DNA of 64,000 bases from Flavobacterium sp. LC2016-23. Its GTDB lineage: Bacteria > Bacteroidota > Bacteroidia > Flavobacteriales > Flavobacteriaceae. Shown here one piece after another: positions 51,160 through 58,014 of the stretch; positions within the stretch are counted from its first letter, which is position 1; every line of letters begins with the position of its first letter. Made by a program: the position numbers and the translations under genes. Location: contig NZ_WKKE01000021.1 in NCBI RefSeq assembly GCF_009674775.1, positions 1 through 64,000 of the forward strand. Reading direction: 5' to 3'. The notes beneath the pieces were generated by a model that was not told the origin of the DNA, ran no database searches, and worked only from the letters and a program-made list of their open reading frames with translations.

Positions 51160-52191
51160 ATGAAAGTCAGCCAATTTCCGGATCGCATTATCGAAATAGA
51201 CCAGGAACTCTATTTGTATTTTGGCGGAACTGCTTATTTGGGTTTATCGGTCCACAAAGAATTTCAGCAATTGGCCGTTAAAAACATTTTACGCTGGGGA
51301 ACAACGTACGGAAGTTCCAGAAGCGCAAACGTAAAAGTGACCGCTTATGACGATGGCGAAGCGTTTTTAGCGCAACATATCAAAGCGGAAGCAGCCGTTA
51401 CGGTTTCGTCGGGAATGCTTGCAGGAAAAATGGTAATTGAGGAACTGAACAAAGAAACCGATTGTTATTTTCATTTCCCAGACGCACATCCTGCCATTAA
51501 GTCCCGTAACAGCCTTCCTGTTTTTGAAGCTAATGCAATCAATCCGCGATTATTAGATGCAAAGCAGGAACGAATTACGATTCTTACGGATGGGGTTCCT
51601 TCCTATCAGACCAAACCAATTGATTTATCGGTTTTAAAAGAAATCCCCAAGCATAAAGAAATCACGCTGGTTATTGACGAATCACATTCCCTTGGAATTT
51701 TAGGTCAGAATGGCTGTGGAATTTATAATGAAATACAATTCCCGGTTAAACGAAAAATCATGGTTTCTTCTTTGGGAAAGGCTTTCGGCTTAACGGGTGG
51801 CGTGATTGCAGGCGATTTAAATTTCATCAATCAGATAAAAAATCTGGACATTTTTATTTCTGCAGCCGGAATGAATCCTGCTTTTGTACAAACGCTGGCA
51901 GAAGCTCGTGAAATTTATAAAGTTCAGCACCAGAAATTAATAGAAAACCTGGAGTATATCGATTCCAGACTAATCAAAAATGAAAACATCAAATTTCATA
52001 AAACGTATCCGTTGATTTATATTGAAATTGAAAGTATCACTGAAATTCTAAAGGCAAATAAAATTATTATTGCCAATTTCAGGTATCAGGAAAATTCCAA
52101 AGACATCAATAGAATTGTCGTTACGGCGAATCATCTCAAAGAAGATCTGGACAAATTAGTAAATATCTTAAACGCCTGTAATTCTAAATAA
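51160..52191 (+). CDS. PLP-dependent alpha-oxoamine synthase-like enzyme
   Basis: The 343-aa fold-type I PLP enzyme resembles 8-amino-7-oxononanoate synthase/glycine C-acetyltransferase: TYGSSRSANV, DESHSLGILGQNGCG and the PLP lysine in SSLGKAFGLTGG. It is shorter than BioF/Kbl (about 385-400), mainly at the N-terminus. It sits 5 nt after the dipeptide epimerase, with no biotin or threonine-degradation genes nearby, so its substrate may relate to peptide-derived amino acids. The assignment to a specific reaction is not supported. Confidence 0.83.
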   Translation: MKVSQFPDRIIEIDQELYLYFGGTAYLGLSVHKEFQQLAVKNILRWGTTYGSSRSANVKVTAYDDGEAFLAQHIKAEAAVTVSSGMLAGKMVIEELNKETDCYFHFPDAHPAIKSRNSLPVFEANAINPRLLDAKQERITILTDGVPSYQTKPIDLSVLKEIPKHKEITLVIDESHSLGILGQNGCGIYNEIQFPVKRKIMVSSLGKAFGLTGGVIAGDLNFINQIKNLDIFISAAGMNPAFVQTLAEAREIYKVQHQKLIENLEYIDSRLIKNENIKFHKTYPLIYIEIESITEILKANKIIIANFRYQENSKDINRIVVTANHLKEDLDKLVNILNACNSK

Positions 52192-52203
52192 TGTAAAAAA
52201 GTA

Positions 52204-52274
52204 TGCCACTAATTCCACGAATTAATTTCTAAATACAATGCAATTCGTGTAAATTGGTGGAATTCGTGGCAAAA
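52204..52274. repeat. Inverted repeat of the GCCACGAATTCCAC family
   Basis: GCCACTAATTCCAC at the left pairs with GTGGAATTCGTGGC at the right (one mismatch), and inner CACGAATT/AATTCGTG pair as well. It lies after the PLP-enzyme gene and may terminate that operon. Confidence 0.75.
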
Positions 52275-52296
52275 AACAGCACCCCGGTTCAATAAA

Positions 52297-52329
52297 TTGT
52301 AATCAAATTACTTTTAAAACGTACCTTTG
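52297..52329 (+). promoter_or_regulatory. Promoter of the DUF1456 gene (TTG-N22-TAnnTTTG)
   Basis: TTG (52297-52299), a 22-nt spacer and TACCTTTG (52322-52329) fit the Bacteroidota promoter pattern. The -7 box ends 14 nt before the ATG. Confidence 0.6.
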
Positions 52330-52343
52330 TAAAAAATTAAACG

Positions 52344-52808
52344 ATGACGAACAACGATATCCTAAAAAAACTTCGCGTGGCTTTGATGCTCCGTGATGAC
52401 CAAATAGTTGAGATTTTAGAATTAGTAGATTTTAGAATTACAAAATCAGAATTAGGAGCTTTTTTCAGAGCAGAAGATCATGAAAACTATATGGAATGCG
52501 GTGATCAGGTTTTGCGTAACTTCCTGAATGGATTAGTAATTCATTTAAGAGGGACTAAAGAAAACCCTAAGAACCCGAATGATGTTTTAGCAAAGCATAA
52601 AGCAGAAATTCCGAAGAAAGACAGCACAAAAGAAAGACCTGAATTTAAAGCAAGCGCAAAAGATGCCGAAAAAGGAAGAGGCGACAAAGCACCTTCTAAA
52701 AATGGTCCTGCTGCTAAAAAACCGTTCAAGAAAAACAACACCAAAACGGCGCCTAAAGTACAGGTGGTAGAAAAAGTGGTTTACAAAAACGGGAAGAATA
52801 AAAAATAA
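52344..52808 (+). CDS. DUF1456 (YehS-like) protein with a basic disordered tail
   Basis: The 154-aa protein has the DUF1456 domain in its first ~75 residues, with two similar half-repeats (LKKLRVALMLRDDQIVEILE and related text, then CGDQVLRNFLNGLVIHLRG). The C-terminal ~75 residues are Lys/Pro/Ala-rich low complexity (KPFKKNNTKTAPKVQ), which suggests nucleic acid or ribosome contact. E. coli YehS has no known function. A repeat block begins directly after the stop. Confidence 0.85.
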   Translation: MTNNDILKKLRVALMLRDDQIVEILELVDFRITKSELGAFFRAEDHENYMECGDQVLRNFLNGLVIHLRGTKENPKNPNDVLAKHKAEIPKKDSTKERPEFKASAKDAEKGRGDKAPSKNGPAAKKPFKKNNTKTAPKVQVVEKVVYKNGKNKK

Positions 52809-52907
52809 TTTAACCGCAAAGGGCGCTACGATTTACGCAAAGTTCGCAAGGCTGTAATTGAATAGCTTTGCGAACTTTGCTGTTTAAAAAGATCATAATT
52901 TTAAATA

Positions 52908-52987
52908 TAGCCTGCGGTTTCAACCGCGGGAATCCTCAGAGATTGTATCATATCACATTGTGTACCCGCGGTTGAAACCGCGGGCTA
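52908..52987. repeat. REPIN-like inverted repeat, copy 1
   Basis: The 23-bp arms (52908-52930 and 52965-52987) are inverted with one mismatch (left arm CCTGCGG). Each arm is itself a short hairpin of type CCCGCGGTT-TC-AACCGCGGG. The 34-nt spacer begins AATCCTCAGAG and ends CATTGTGTA. Confidence 0.92.
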
Positions 52988-53055
52988 CATTCGCAAATCT
53001 TTATGCAGATAGCTTTGCGAACTTTTCTGTTTAAAAAAGATCCTAATTTTAAATA

Positions 53056-53135
53056 TAGCCCGCAGTTTCAACCGCGGGAATCCTCAGAGATTGTATCATA
53101 TCACATTGCGTACCCGCGGTTGAAACCGCGGGCTA
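53056..53135. repeat. REPIN-like inverted repeat, copy 2
   Basis: The arms are 53056-53078 and 53113-53135, with one mismatch in the left arm (CCCGCAG) at a different position from copy 1. The 34-nt spacer matches copy 1 except for a single base (CATTGCGTA) and has the same orientation. Confidence 0.92.
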
Positions 53136-53250
53136 CATTCGCAAATCTTTATGCAGATAGCTTTGCGAACTTTGCATTTATATAGGCTTTGATAAATAAA
53201 AAACCTTACGTGCCTTGCGGTTAAACCAACTTCAAAATTAAATAACCCTC

Positions 53251-53955
53251 TTATATCTTATTCTGATCTATTCGTTCAAAAAAAGCATCTTTAAAAGTCG
53301 CTCCAATGGGTAATTCTTTGGCATTGATGAAAACCGAAAAACTATCTGTAGATTCAATTTGCTTAAAAGCCACCACATACGATTTATGTATTTGGATAAA
53401 GTTCTTTTCGGGCAATGATTCAATTACATTTTTTAAAGAAGAATGTGTAATAATCTGTTGCTTTACAGTATGGATACAAACATAATTCTGAAGACTTTCT
53501 ATATATAAAATCTCGTCTAAAAATAATTTCTGAAATTTATTTTTCCCATCTGTTTTAATAAATATAAAATCAGATGAATTGCTTGTAACATCTTCTGTTT
53601 TTAGTTCAGTGTTAAGTTTAGAAACAGCCTGATAAAAACGTTCAAACGCAATTGGTTTGAGCAAATAATCAACAGCATTTAGTTCAAAGCCTTCTAATGC
53701 AAAATCCGGATATGCTGTTGTAAAAATAACTTTAATGTCTTTTGAAATAATTCTGGAAAGCTGTAATCCGGTTAATTGAGGCATTTGAATATCCAGAAAA
53801 AGAACGTCTACTTTGTTGGAATTTAAAAAGTCCAATGCTTTCAGTGCATCATTAAAAATTCCGATTTCTTCAAGAAAAGAAACTTTTTCCACATAGTTTT
53901 TCAAAATACGGGTAGCTGGCGGTTCATCATCCACAATTATACATTTGAGCTTCAT
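53251..53955 (-). CDS. LytTR-family response regulator
   Basis: The 234-aa protein has a receiver domain (about 3-118: DDE 9-11, phospho-acceptor Asp55 in LFLDIQMP, Thr79-Thr80, Lys100 in LLKP) and a LytTR DNA-binding domain (about 130-234: IFIKTDGKNKFQKLFLDEIL, YIESLQNYV, FIQIHKSYVVAF). It starts 1 nt after the kinase stop, so the two form an operon. LytTR regulators commonly control surface, wall or competence functions. The target is unknown. Confidence 0.95.
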   Translation of the reverse strand: MKLKCIIVDDEPPATRILKNYVEKVSFLEEIGIFNDALKALDFLNSNKVDVLFLDIQMPQLTGLQLSRIISKDIKVIFTTAYPDFALEGFELNAVDYLLKPIAFERFYQAVSKLNTELKTEDVTSNSSDFIFIKTDGKNKFQKLFLDEILYIESLQNYVCIHTVKQQIITHSSLKNVIESLPEKNFIQIHKSYVVAFKQIESTDSFSVFINAKELPIGATFKDAFFERIDQNKI

Positions 53956-53956
53956 T

Positions 53957-54997
53957 TTATTTTTTTAAAGGGATTTTAAGATACATTTTAAAGGTATTGT
54001 TTTCTGCTGTTTTTTCCAGAAGAAATTGATTTTTATAGGCATATTCCAAACGTCTCACAAGATTATCAAAACCTATTCCGGTGGAGTAATAATTTTCTCC
54101 TTCAGCAGTATAATTAAAGGTAGAAATTTCTAAAAAACCTGCTTCAATCTGAATGGAAATTATTGCTTTTTTCTCCGGATCATTGAGCTTTCCATGTTTA
54201 AAAACGTTTTCTGTAAAATGAATTAAAACTGCGGGTAATATTTTTTCATCTGAATACGCTCCTTCTAGGGTAAAATTTAAATAAAGCTGATCTTCAAATC
54301 TCTTTTGCTGCAAATGAATATAATTTTTTATAAACTGGATTTCTTTTGAAAGTATTGCTTCGTCCTTATCTGTCTCAGTAACGACATAACGAAGCAAATC
54401 CGAAAGGACTAAAACATCTGAGGCAATCTCGTCGTTTTTACCAAGTAACTGGCTGTAAAAGGAATTTAAGGTATTGAATAAAAAATGCGGACTCAACTGT
54501 GATTTCAGCATTTGGAATTCTGCCTTTTTATTCTCTAAAAGTAACTGCTGATTTTGTTTTTGTGTCTCCTGAAACTGAAAAAACAAATAACTTATAGCAC
54601 TTAGGGTGACAGACGGCAATCCGAAGAAAAAATTATCCCGGATGTAATAGGTTATTTCCCGGCTCTGGACTGCGTAATTATGAATTCCCGTAATTTCAAA
54701 AACAACCACTTCCTGCAAAAAATAACGAACTCCTCCGAAAATCAGTAACGAAAACGGAATACTTAATACGTACAAAAAGATCTTTTTCCTATTCAAAAAC
54801 CAATCGCAAAAAGTATAGAAATTAAAAAGATATACAACGAAAATAGATCCGACAAAACTTAGATTAAACAGAAAATAAAGATTGCTAAAAATGAAATCTA
54901 ACTTTTTATTGTTCACTCCAAAATCCCACAGGTAAAAAGTAAAGTACAATCCTAGAAAAAGAAAAATATGGTAATAAAATGGAATCTTTGACTTCAT
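53957..54997 (-). CDS. LytS/YpdA-type sensor histidine kinase
   Basis: The 346-aa protein has about four or five membrane segments in the first ~140 residues (short loops, no extracellular sensor domain). A coiled coil (about 143-165) leads to the His_kinase domain with SQLSPHFLFNTLNSF (phospho-acceptor His171). The N-box is HFTENVFKHG (Asn264) and the G-box STGIGFDNLVRRL. It pairs with the LytTR regulator 1 nt downstream. It probably senses membrane or envelope state. No further members of the signalling unit are adjacent. Confidence 0.93.
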   Translation of the reverse strand: MKSKIPFYYHIFLFLGLYFTFYLWDFGVNNKKLDFIFSNLYFLFNLSFVGSIFVVYLFNFYTFCDWFLNRKKIFLYVLSIPFSLLIFGGVRYFLQEVVVFEITGIHNYAVQSREITYYIRDNFFFGLPSVTLSAISYLFFQFQETQKQNQQLLLENKKAEFQMLKSQLSPHFLFNTLNSFYSQLLGKNDEIASDVLVLSDLLRYVVTETDKDEAILSKEIQFIKNYIHLQQKRFEDQLYLNFTLEGAYSDEKILPAVLIHFTENVFKHGKLNDPEKKAIISIQIEAGFLEISTFNYTAEGENYYSTGIGFDNLVRRLEYAYKNQFLLEKTAENNTFKMYLKIPLKK

Positions 54998-55186
54998 GGT
55001 TGAGTTATTATTATTTCAAAAATACAATTATGACTTCAAATCAAAACCATATTTATACAAAACCTCTGTTTCCCGGGATGAACTATAAAAAACCGTACAC
55101 GAAAATTTTCATCCACACAATAGGGCTTTTTATAAACTAAAAAGACCCCTTTATCAAATATCAAAATTACTCCTGAAAAACACTGC

Positions 55187-55194
55187 TATGTTTG
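55187..55194 (+). promoter_or_regulatory. -7 promoter element of the DUF5694 gene
   Basis: TATGTTTG matches TAnnTTTG. The ATG at 55188 lies inside it and is rejected as a start in favour of 55218. Confidence 0.5.
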
Positions 55195-55217
55195 TTCTGA
55201 ATTTAAAACAAATCATC

Positions 55218-56021
55218 ATGAAAAAAATCGCCTTATTACTAGTCCTTTTTATTGCATTTCATTCTCTTTCAGCTCAATCCAAAAAGAAACAAATTTTATT
55301 ACTTGGAACCTTCCATTTTGAAAATCCCGGACATGATGTTGCGAAAGTAAACACGTTTAATGTTATGTCTGATAAAAGCCAGAAAGAATTAGAAAACATC
55401 ACCAATAAAATTAAAAAATTTAGTCCCGATAAAATATTTGTGGAATGGAACTATGAAAGACAAGCTAAACTGGATCAATTCTATGCCAGCAATGCAGATA
55501 GTTTACTTCACAAAGATGCCGATGAAATAGTACAGGTAGCTTTAAGGTCGGCTAAAAAATTAGGCCATAAAAAGTTATTCGGAATTGACTACAACAACGC
55601 CGATTTTCCTTACGACAGTTTAGTAAAAGGAATGAAAGAAGCCAATCAGCTCGATTTAATCAAAAAGAATCAGGAGATTATGAAACAATACGAAACAGAT
55701 CAAAATCAAAAAATTGCCAAATATTCTTTAACCGAATTACTTTTGGATATTAATACTCGAAAATCAAATGAACATAATATTAGCTGGTATCTTGAAACAG
55801 CTATTAAAGGTGGAAAAACAGACAATTTTATTGGCGCCTATTTAGTTTCGGAATGGTACAGAAGAAACCTTTATATGTATGCTTTAATTCAGAAACTTAC
55901 TGAAAGCCAAGATGACAAAATAATGGTTTTACTGGGAGCCGGGCATACAGCTATGCTAAGGGAATTTGTTACGCATGATCCTAATTTCGAAATTATAGAA
56001 CTGGCGACGGTTTTAAAATAA
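55218..56021 (+). CDS. DUF5694 exported protein (TraB/ChaN-like superfamily)
   Basis: The 267-aa protein has a signal peptide (MKKIALLLVLFIAFHSLSAQ). Mature motifs LLLGTFHFENPGHD, KIFVEWNYERQ, FGIDYN and the C-terminal VLLGAGHTAMLREF resemble the TraB/TIKI/EreA superfamily, in which GTFH, E and GxxH residues form a metal- or substrate-binding site. The activity of the DUF5694 group is unknown. A composite repeat element begins 12 nt after the stop, and its strong hairpin may terminate the gene. Confidence 0.82.
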   Translation: MKKIALLLVLFIAFHSLSAQSKKKQILLLGTFHFENPGHDVAKVNTFNVMSDKSQKELENITNKIKKFSPDKIFVEWNYERQAKLDQFYASNADSLLHKDADEIVQVALRSAKKLGHKKLFGIDYNNADFPYDSLVKGMKEANQLDLIKKNQEIMKQYETDQNQKIAKYSLTELLLDINTRKSNEHNISWYLETAIKGGKTDNFIGAYLVSEWYRRNLYMYALIQKLTESQDDKIMVLLGAGHTAMLREFVTHDPNFEIIELATVLK

Positions 56022-56078
56022 CAAACAGAGAATTTAACCGCAAGGCACGCAAAGATTAGACCCTTGTATTGTACTCAT

Positions 56079-56130
56079 AAACGCAAAGTTCGCAAAGCTA
56101 GTATGATAAAGCTTTGCGAACTTTGCGTTT
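56079..56130. terminator. 21-bp perfect hairpin in composite element 2, probable terminator
   Basis: The arms 56079-56099 and 56110-56130 (core ACGCAAAGTTCGCAAAGCT) are perfectly complementary around the 10-nt loop AGTATGATAA. A TTTT follows. It lies 58 nt after the DUF5694 stop. A near-identical but one-mismatch version is at 52836-52880 in composite element 1. Confidence 0.75.
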
Positions 56131-56166
56131 TAAAAAGATTACAATTACAAATCTGGTTTTCAAATA

Positions 56167-56247
56167 TAGCCCGCGGTTTCAACCGCGGATACACAATGTG
56201 ATATGATACAATTTTCTGAGGATCCCCGCGGTTGAAACCGCGGGCTA
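56167..56247. repeat. REPIN-like inverted repeat, copy 3, with inverted spacer
   Basis: The arms are 56167-56188 and 56225-56247. The 36-nt spacer begins ATACACAATGTGATATG and ends TCTGAGGATC. This is the reverse complement of the copy 1 and 2 spacers, although the flanks outside the arms keep the same orientation as at copies 1 and 2. Confidence 0.92.
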
Positions 56248-56345
56248 TATTCGCAAATCCTTATGCAGATTGCTTTGCGAACTTTGCGTTTGTATAGACT
56301 CCTATAAATAAAAAAACCTTGCGTCCTTTGCGGTTAAGACAACTT

Positions 56346-56384
56346 TAAAAAAAAATCCCTCCGATATTCGGAAGGATTTTTTAT
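56346..56384. terminator. Terminator of sucC
   Basis: The AATCCCTCCGA/TCGGAAGGATT stem (56354-56364 with 56368-56378, one mismatch) is flanked by A and T tracts. The A run at 56346-56355 gives a U tract on the minus strand. Confidence 0.8.
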
Positions 56385-56404
56385 ATAATTGATTTCTTAT
56401 TTGA

Positions 56405-57598
56405 TTAAGATAATGCAGCTTTAACCTGATCAGCAGCTTCCTGAAATTGAACAGCTGATAAAATTGGCATACCTGAATTGTCAATTAATTCTTTTGCAAT
56501 TTCAGCATTTGTTCCTTGCAAACGAACGATAATTGGCACCTTAATAGCATCACCCATATTTTTGTAAGCGTCAACAACTCCTTGTGCCACACGGTCACAA
56601 CGAACGATTCCACCAAAAATATTGATCAGAATAGCTTTTACGTTAGGATCTTTTAAAATAATACGGAAAGCCGTTTCAACACGTTTTGCATCAGCAGTTC
56701 CACCGACGTCAAGGAAGTTAGCAGGCTCAAAACCAGCATATTTAATTAAATCCATAGTTGCCATTGCAAGACCTGCTCCGTTTACCATACATCCTACAGT
56801 ACCGTCAAGATCTACATAGTTTAAACCTACTTCTTTAGCTTCCACTTCGATTGGGTTCTCCTCACGGATATCACGCATCTCAGCATATTTTGGTTGTCTG
56901 TATAAAGCATTATCATCGATATTTACTTTAGCATCAACAGCCATAATTTTGTTATCTGAAGTTTTCAAAACCGGGTTGATTTCAAACATAGAAGCATCAG
57001 AACCAATGTAAGCATTGTACAATGAATCGATGAATTTCACCATTTCTTTGAAAGCATTTCCTGAAAGACCTAAGTTAAAGGCAATTCTTCTTGCCTGAAA
57101 ACCTTGTAATCCAACAGTAGGATCAACTTCTTCAGTAAAAATTAAGTGTGGTGTGTGCTCAGCAACTTCTTCAATATCCATTCCACCTTCAGTAGAATAC
57201 ATAATCATGTTACGACCAGTAGCTCTATTTAATAAAACAGAAACATAAAATTCAGAAGTTTCACTTTCACCAGGATAGTAAACATCTTCTGCTACTAAAA
57301 CTTTGTTTACTTTTTTACCTTCAGCAGAAGTCTGAGGTGTAATCAATTGCATTCCGATAATTTGTCCTGCAATTTCTTCAACTTGTTGTAAGTTTTTAGC
57401 AAGCTTCACTCCACCACCTTTTCCACGGCCACCTGCGTGAATTTGTGCTTTAATTACGTGCCATCCTGTACCGGTTTCGGCAGTTAATTGTTTTGCAGCA
57501 GCTACAGCTTCAACTGCATTGTTAGCCACAATTCCGCGTTGAATGCGTACTCCGTAACTCGCTAAAATTTCTTTTCCTTGATATTCGTGTATGTTCAT
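56405..57598 (-). CDS. sucC: Succinyl-CoA synthetase (ADP-forming), beta subunit
   Basis: The 397-aa ATP-grasp subunit of the TCA-cycle enzyme makes ATP (or GTP) from succinyl-CoA together with SucD, which is not in this window. Diagnostic segments are MNIHEYQGKEILASYGV, AQIHAGGRGKGGGVKL, FEINPVLKTSDNKIMAVDAK, GCMVNGAGLAMATMD and the C-terminal INIFGGIVRCDRVAQGVV. Upstream in-frame codons to 57658 lie over the promoter (CAAAAATA at 57647-57654, TATTTTTG on the minus strand) and are excluded. Confidence 0.97.
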   Translation of the reverse strand: MNIHEYQGKEILASYGVRIQRGIVANNAVEAVAAAKQLTAETGTGWHVIKAQIHAGGRGKGGGVKLAKNLQQVEEIAGQIIGMQLITPQTSAEGKKVNKVLVAEDVYYPGESETSEFYVSVLLNRATGRNMIMYSTEGGMDIEEVAEHTPHLIFTEEVDPTVGLQGFQARRIAFNLGLSGNAFKEMVKFIDSLYNAYIGSDASMFEINPVLKTSDNKIMAVDAKVNIDDNALYRQPKYAEMRDIREENPIEVEAKEVGLNYVDLDGTVGCMVNGAGLAMATMDLIKYAGFEPANFLDVGGTADAKRVETAFRIILKDPNVKAILINIFGGIVRCDRVAQGVVDAYKNMGDAIKVPIIVRLQGTNAEIAKELIDNSGMPILSAVQFQEAADQVKAALS

Positions 57599-57646
57599 AA
57601 TATAGAATTTGTCTGGTTCTGAATTTATTTCAGAATAAAAGTGCGA

Positions 57647-57654
57647 CAAAAATA
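57647..57654 (-). promoter_or_regulatory. -7 promoter element of sucC
   Basis: The minus strand reads TATTTTTG, fitting TAnnTTTG, about 48 nt before the sucC ATG. Confidence 0.45.
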
Positions 57655-57849
57655 GCAAAATTCAACTGAATAGTAAAATCTTTTTTCAATTAAAAAATGC
57701 CATAAACCGACATTAAACTGTTATTCATTTTCAAAGAAAAGTTATTGTTAAACTATCGATTCTAAAATGTTAACTAAAAACAGCAAAATAGTTTGATATT
57801 TAACAAAAACTTCACTAATTTCAAAGCCTTACACGCAATTTCATTTCAT

Positions 57850-57901
57850 ATATTACAATGTAAATTGTGATTTTAGCATTTCACAATGCGTTCTGTAATA
57901 T
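57850..57901. promoter_or_regulatory. 52-nt symmetric hairpin upstream of gltB
   Basis: ATATTACA (57850-57857) pairs with TGTAATAT (57894-57901). Inside, ATTGTGA (57864-57870) pairs with TCACAAT (57881-57887), with equal 6-nt unpaired stretches on both sides and a 10-nt loop. The two nested palindromes are 90-150 nt upstream of gltB's -7 box, in a 416-nt gap that otherwise shows AT-rich sequence. They could be operators or a transcribed structure. Confidence 0.45.
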
Positions 57902-57989
57902 TATTATCATTTAAGAATCATTTTTCTAATATTACAACAAAAATGTAAGCGAAATTAGATTTTCAATACATTATGTTTAACGAAATCTT

Positions 57990-57997
57990 TATTTTTG
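57990..57997 (+). promoter_or_regulatory. -7 promoter element of gltB
   Basis: TATTTTTG matches TAnnTTTG, 17 nt before the ATG at 58015. It argues against the in-frame ATG at 57973. Confidence 0.5.
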
Positions 57998-58014
57998 TAG
58001 AAAAAATATCAAGA

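Larger units (their letters stand above)
52809..53225. repeat. Composite element 1 (TTTAACCGCAA ends, two tandem REPIN units)
   Basis: The ends 52809-52819 and 53215-53225 are perfect 11-bp inverted repeats (TTTAACCGCAA/TTGCGGTTAAA). Inside, a 147-bp unit (from 52863) is repeated (from 53010, 148 bp) and begins a third time at 53158. Each full unit opens with TAGCTTTGCGAACTTT and contains one 80-bp REPIN-like inverted repeat. It fills 52809-53250 between DUF1456 and the LytTR regulator genes. No coding sequence was found. Confidence 0.9.
56033..56338. repeat. Composite element 2 (TTTAACCGCAA ends, one REPIN unit)
   Basis: The left end 56033-56043 is TTTAACCGCAA. The right end 56328-56338 is TTGCGGTTAAG, matching at 10 of 11 positions. 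Inside are a 21-bp perfect hairpin (56079-56130) and REPIN copy 3 (56167-56247), with flanks that match composite element 1 in the same orientation. It occupies the gap between DUF5694 and sucC. Confidence 0.9.

Noticed and set aside
52863..53000. REPIN arms as simple rho-independent terminators for DUF1456
   Set aside because: The arms lack a following T tract and are repeated with flanks of 147 bp, so the mobile-repeat explanation fits better. They may still stop transcription.
52863..53177. Possible CRISPR or integron attC-like array
   Set aside because: The repeat unit is 147 bp with near-identical content throughout, including the spacer. There is no variable spacer and no integrase.
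53003..53185. 60-codon plus-strand ORF
   Set aside because: It lies entirely inside the REPIN tandem repeat, so it is a by-product of the repeat.
57602..57658. N-terminal extension of sucC from ATG at 57658
   Set aside because: The extension covers the promoter and does not match SucC. The universal MNIHEYQGKE start is at 57598.
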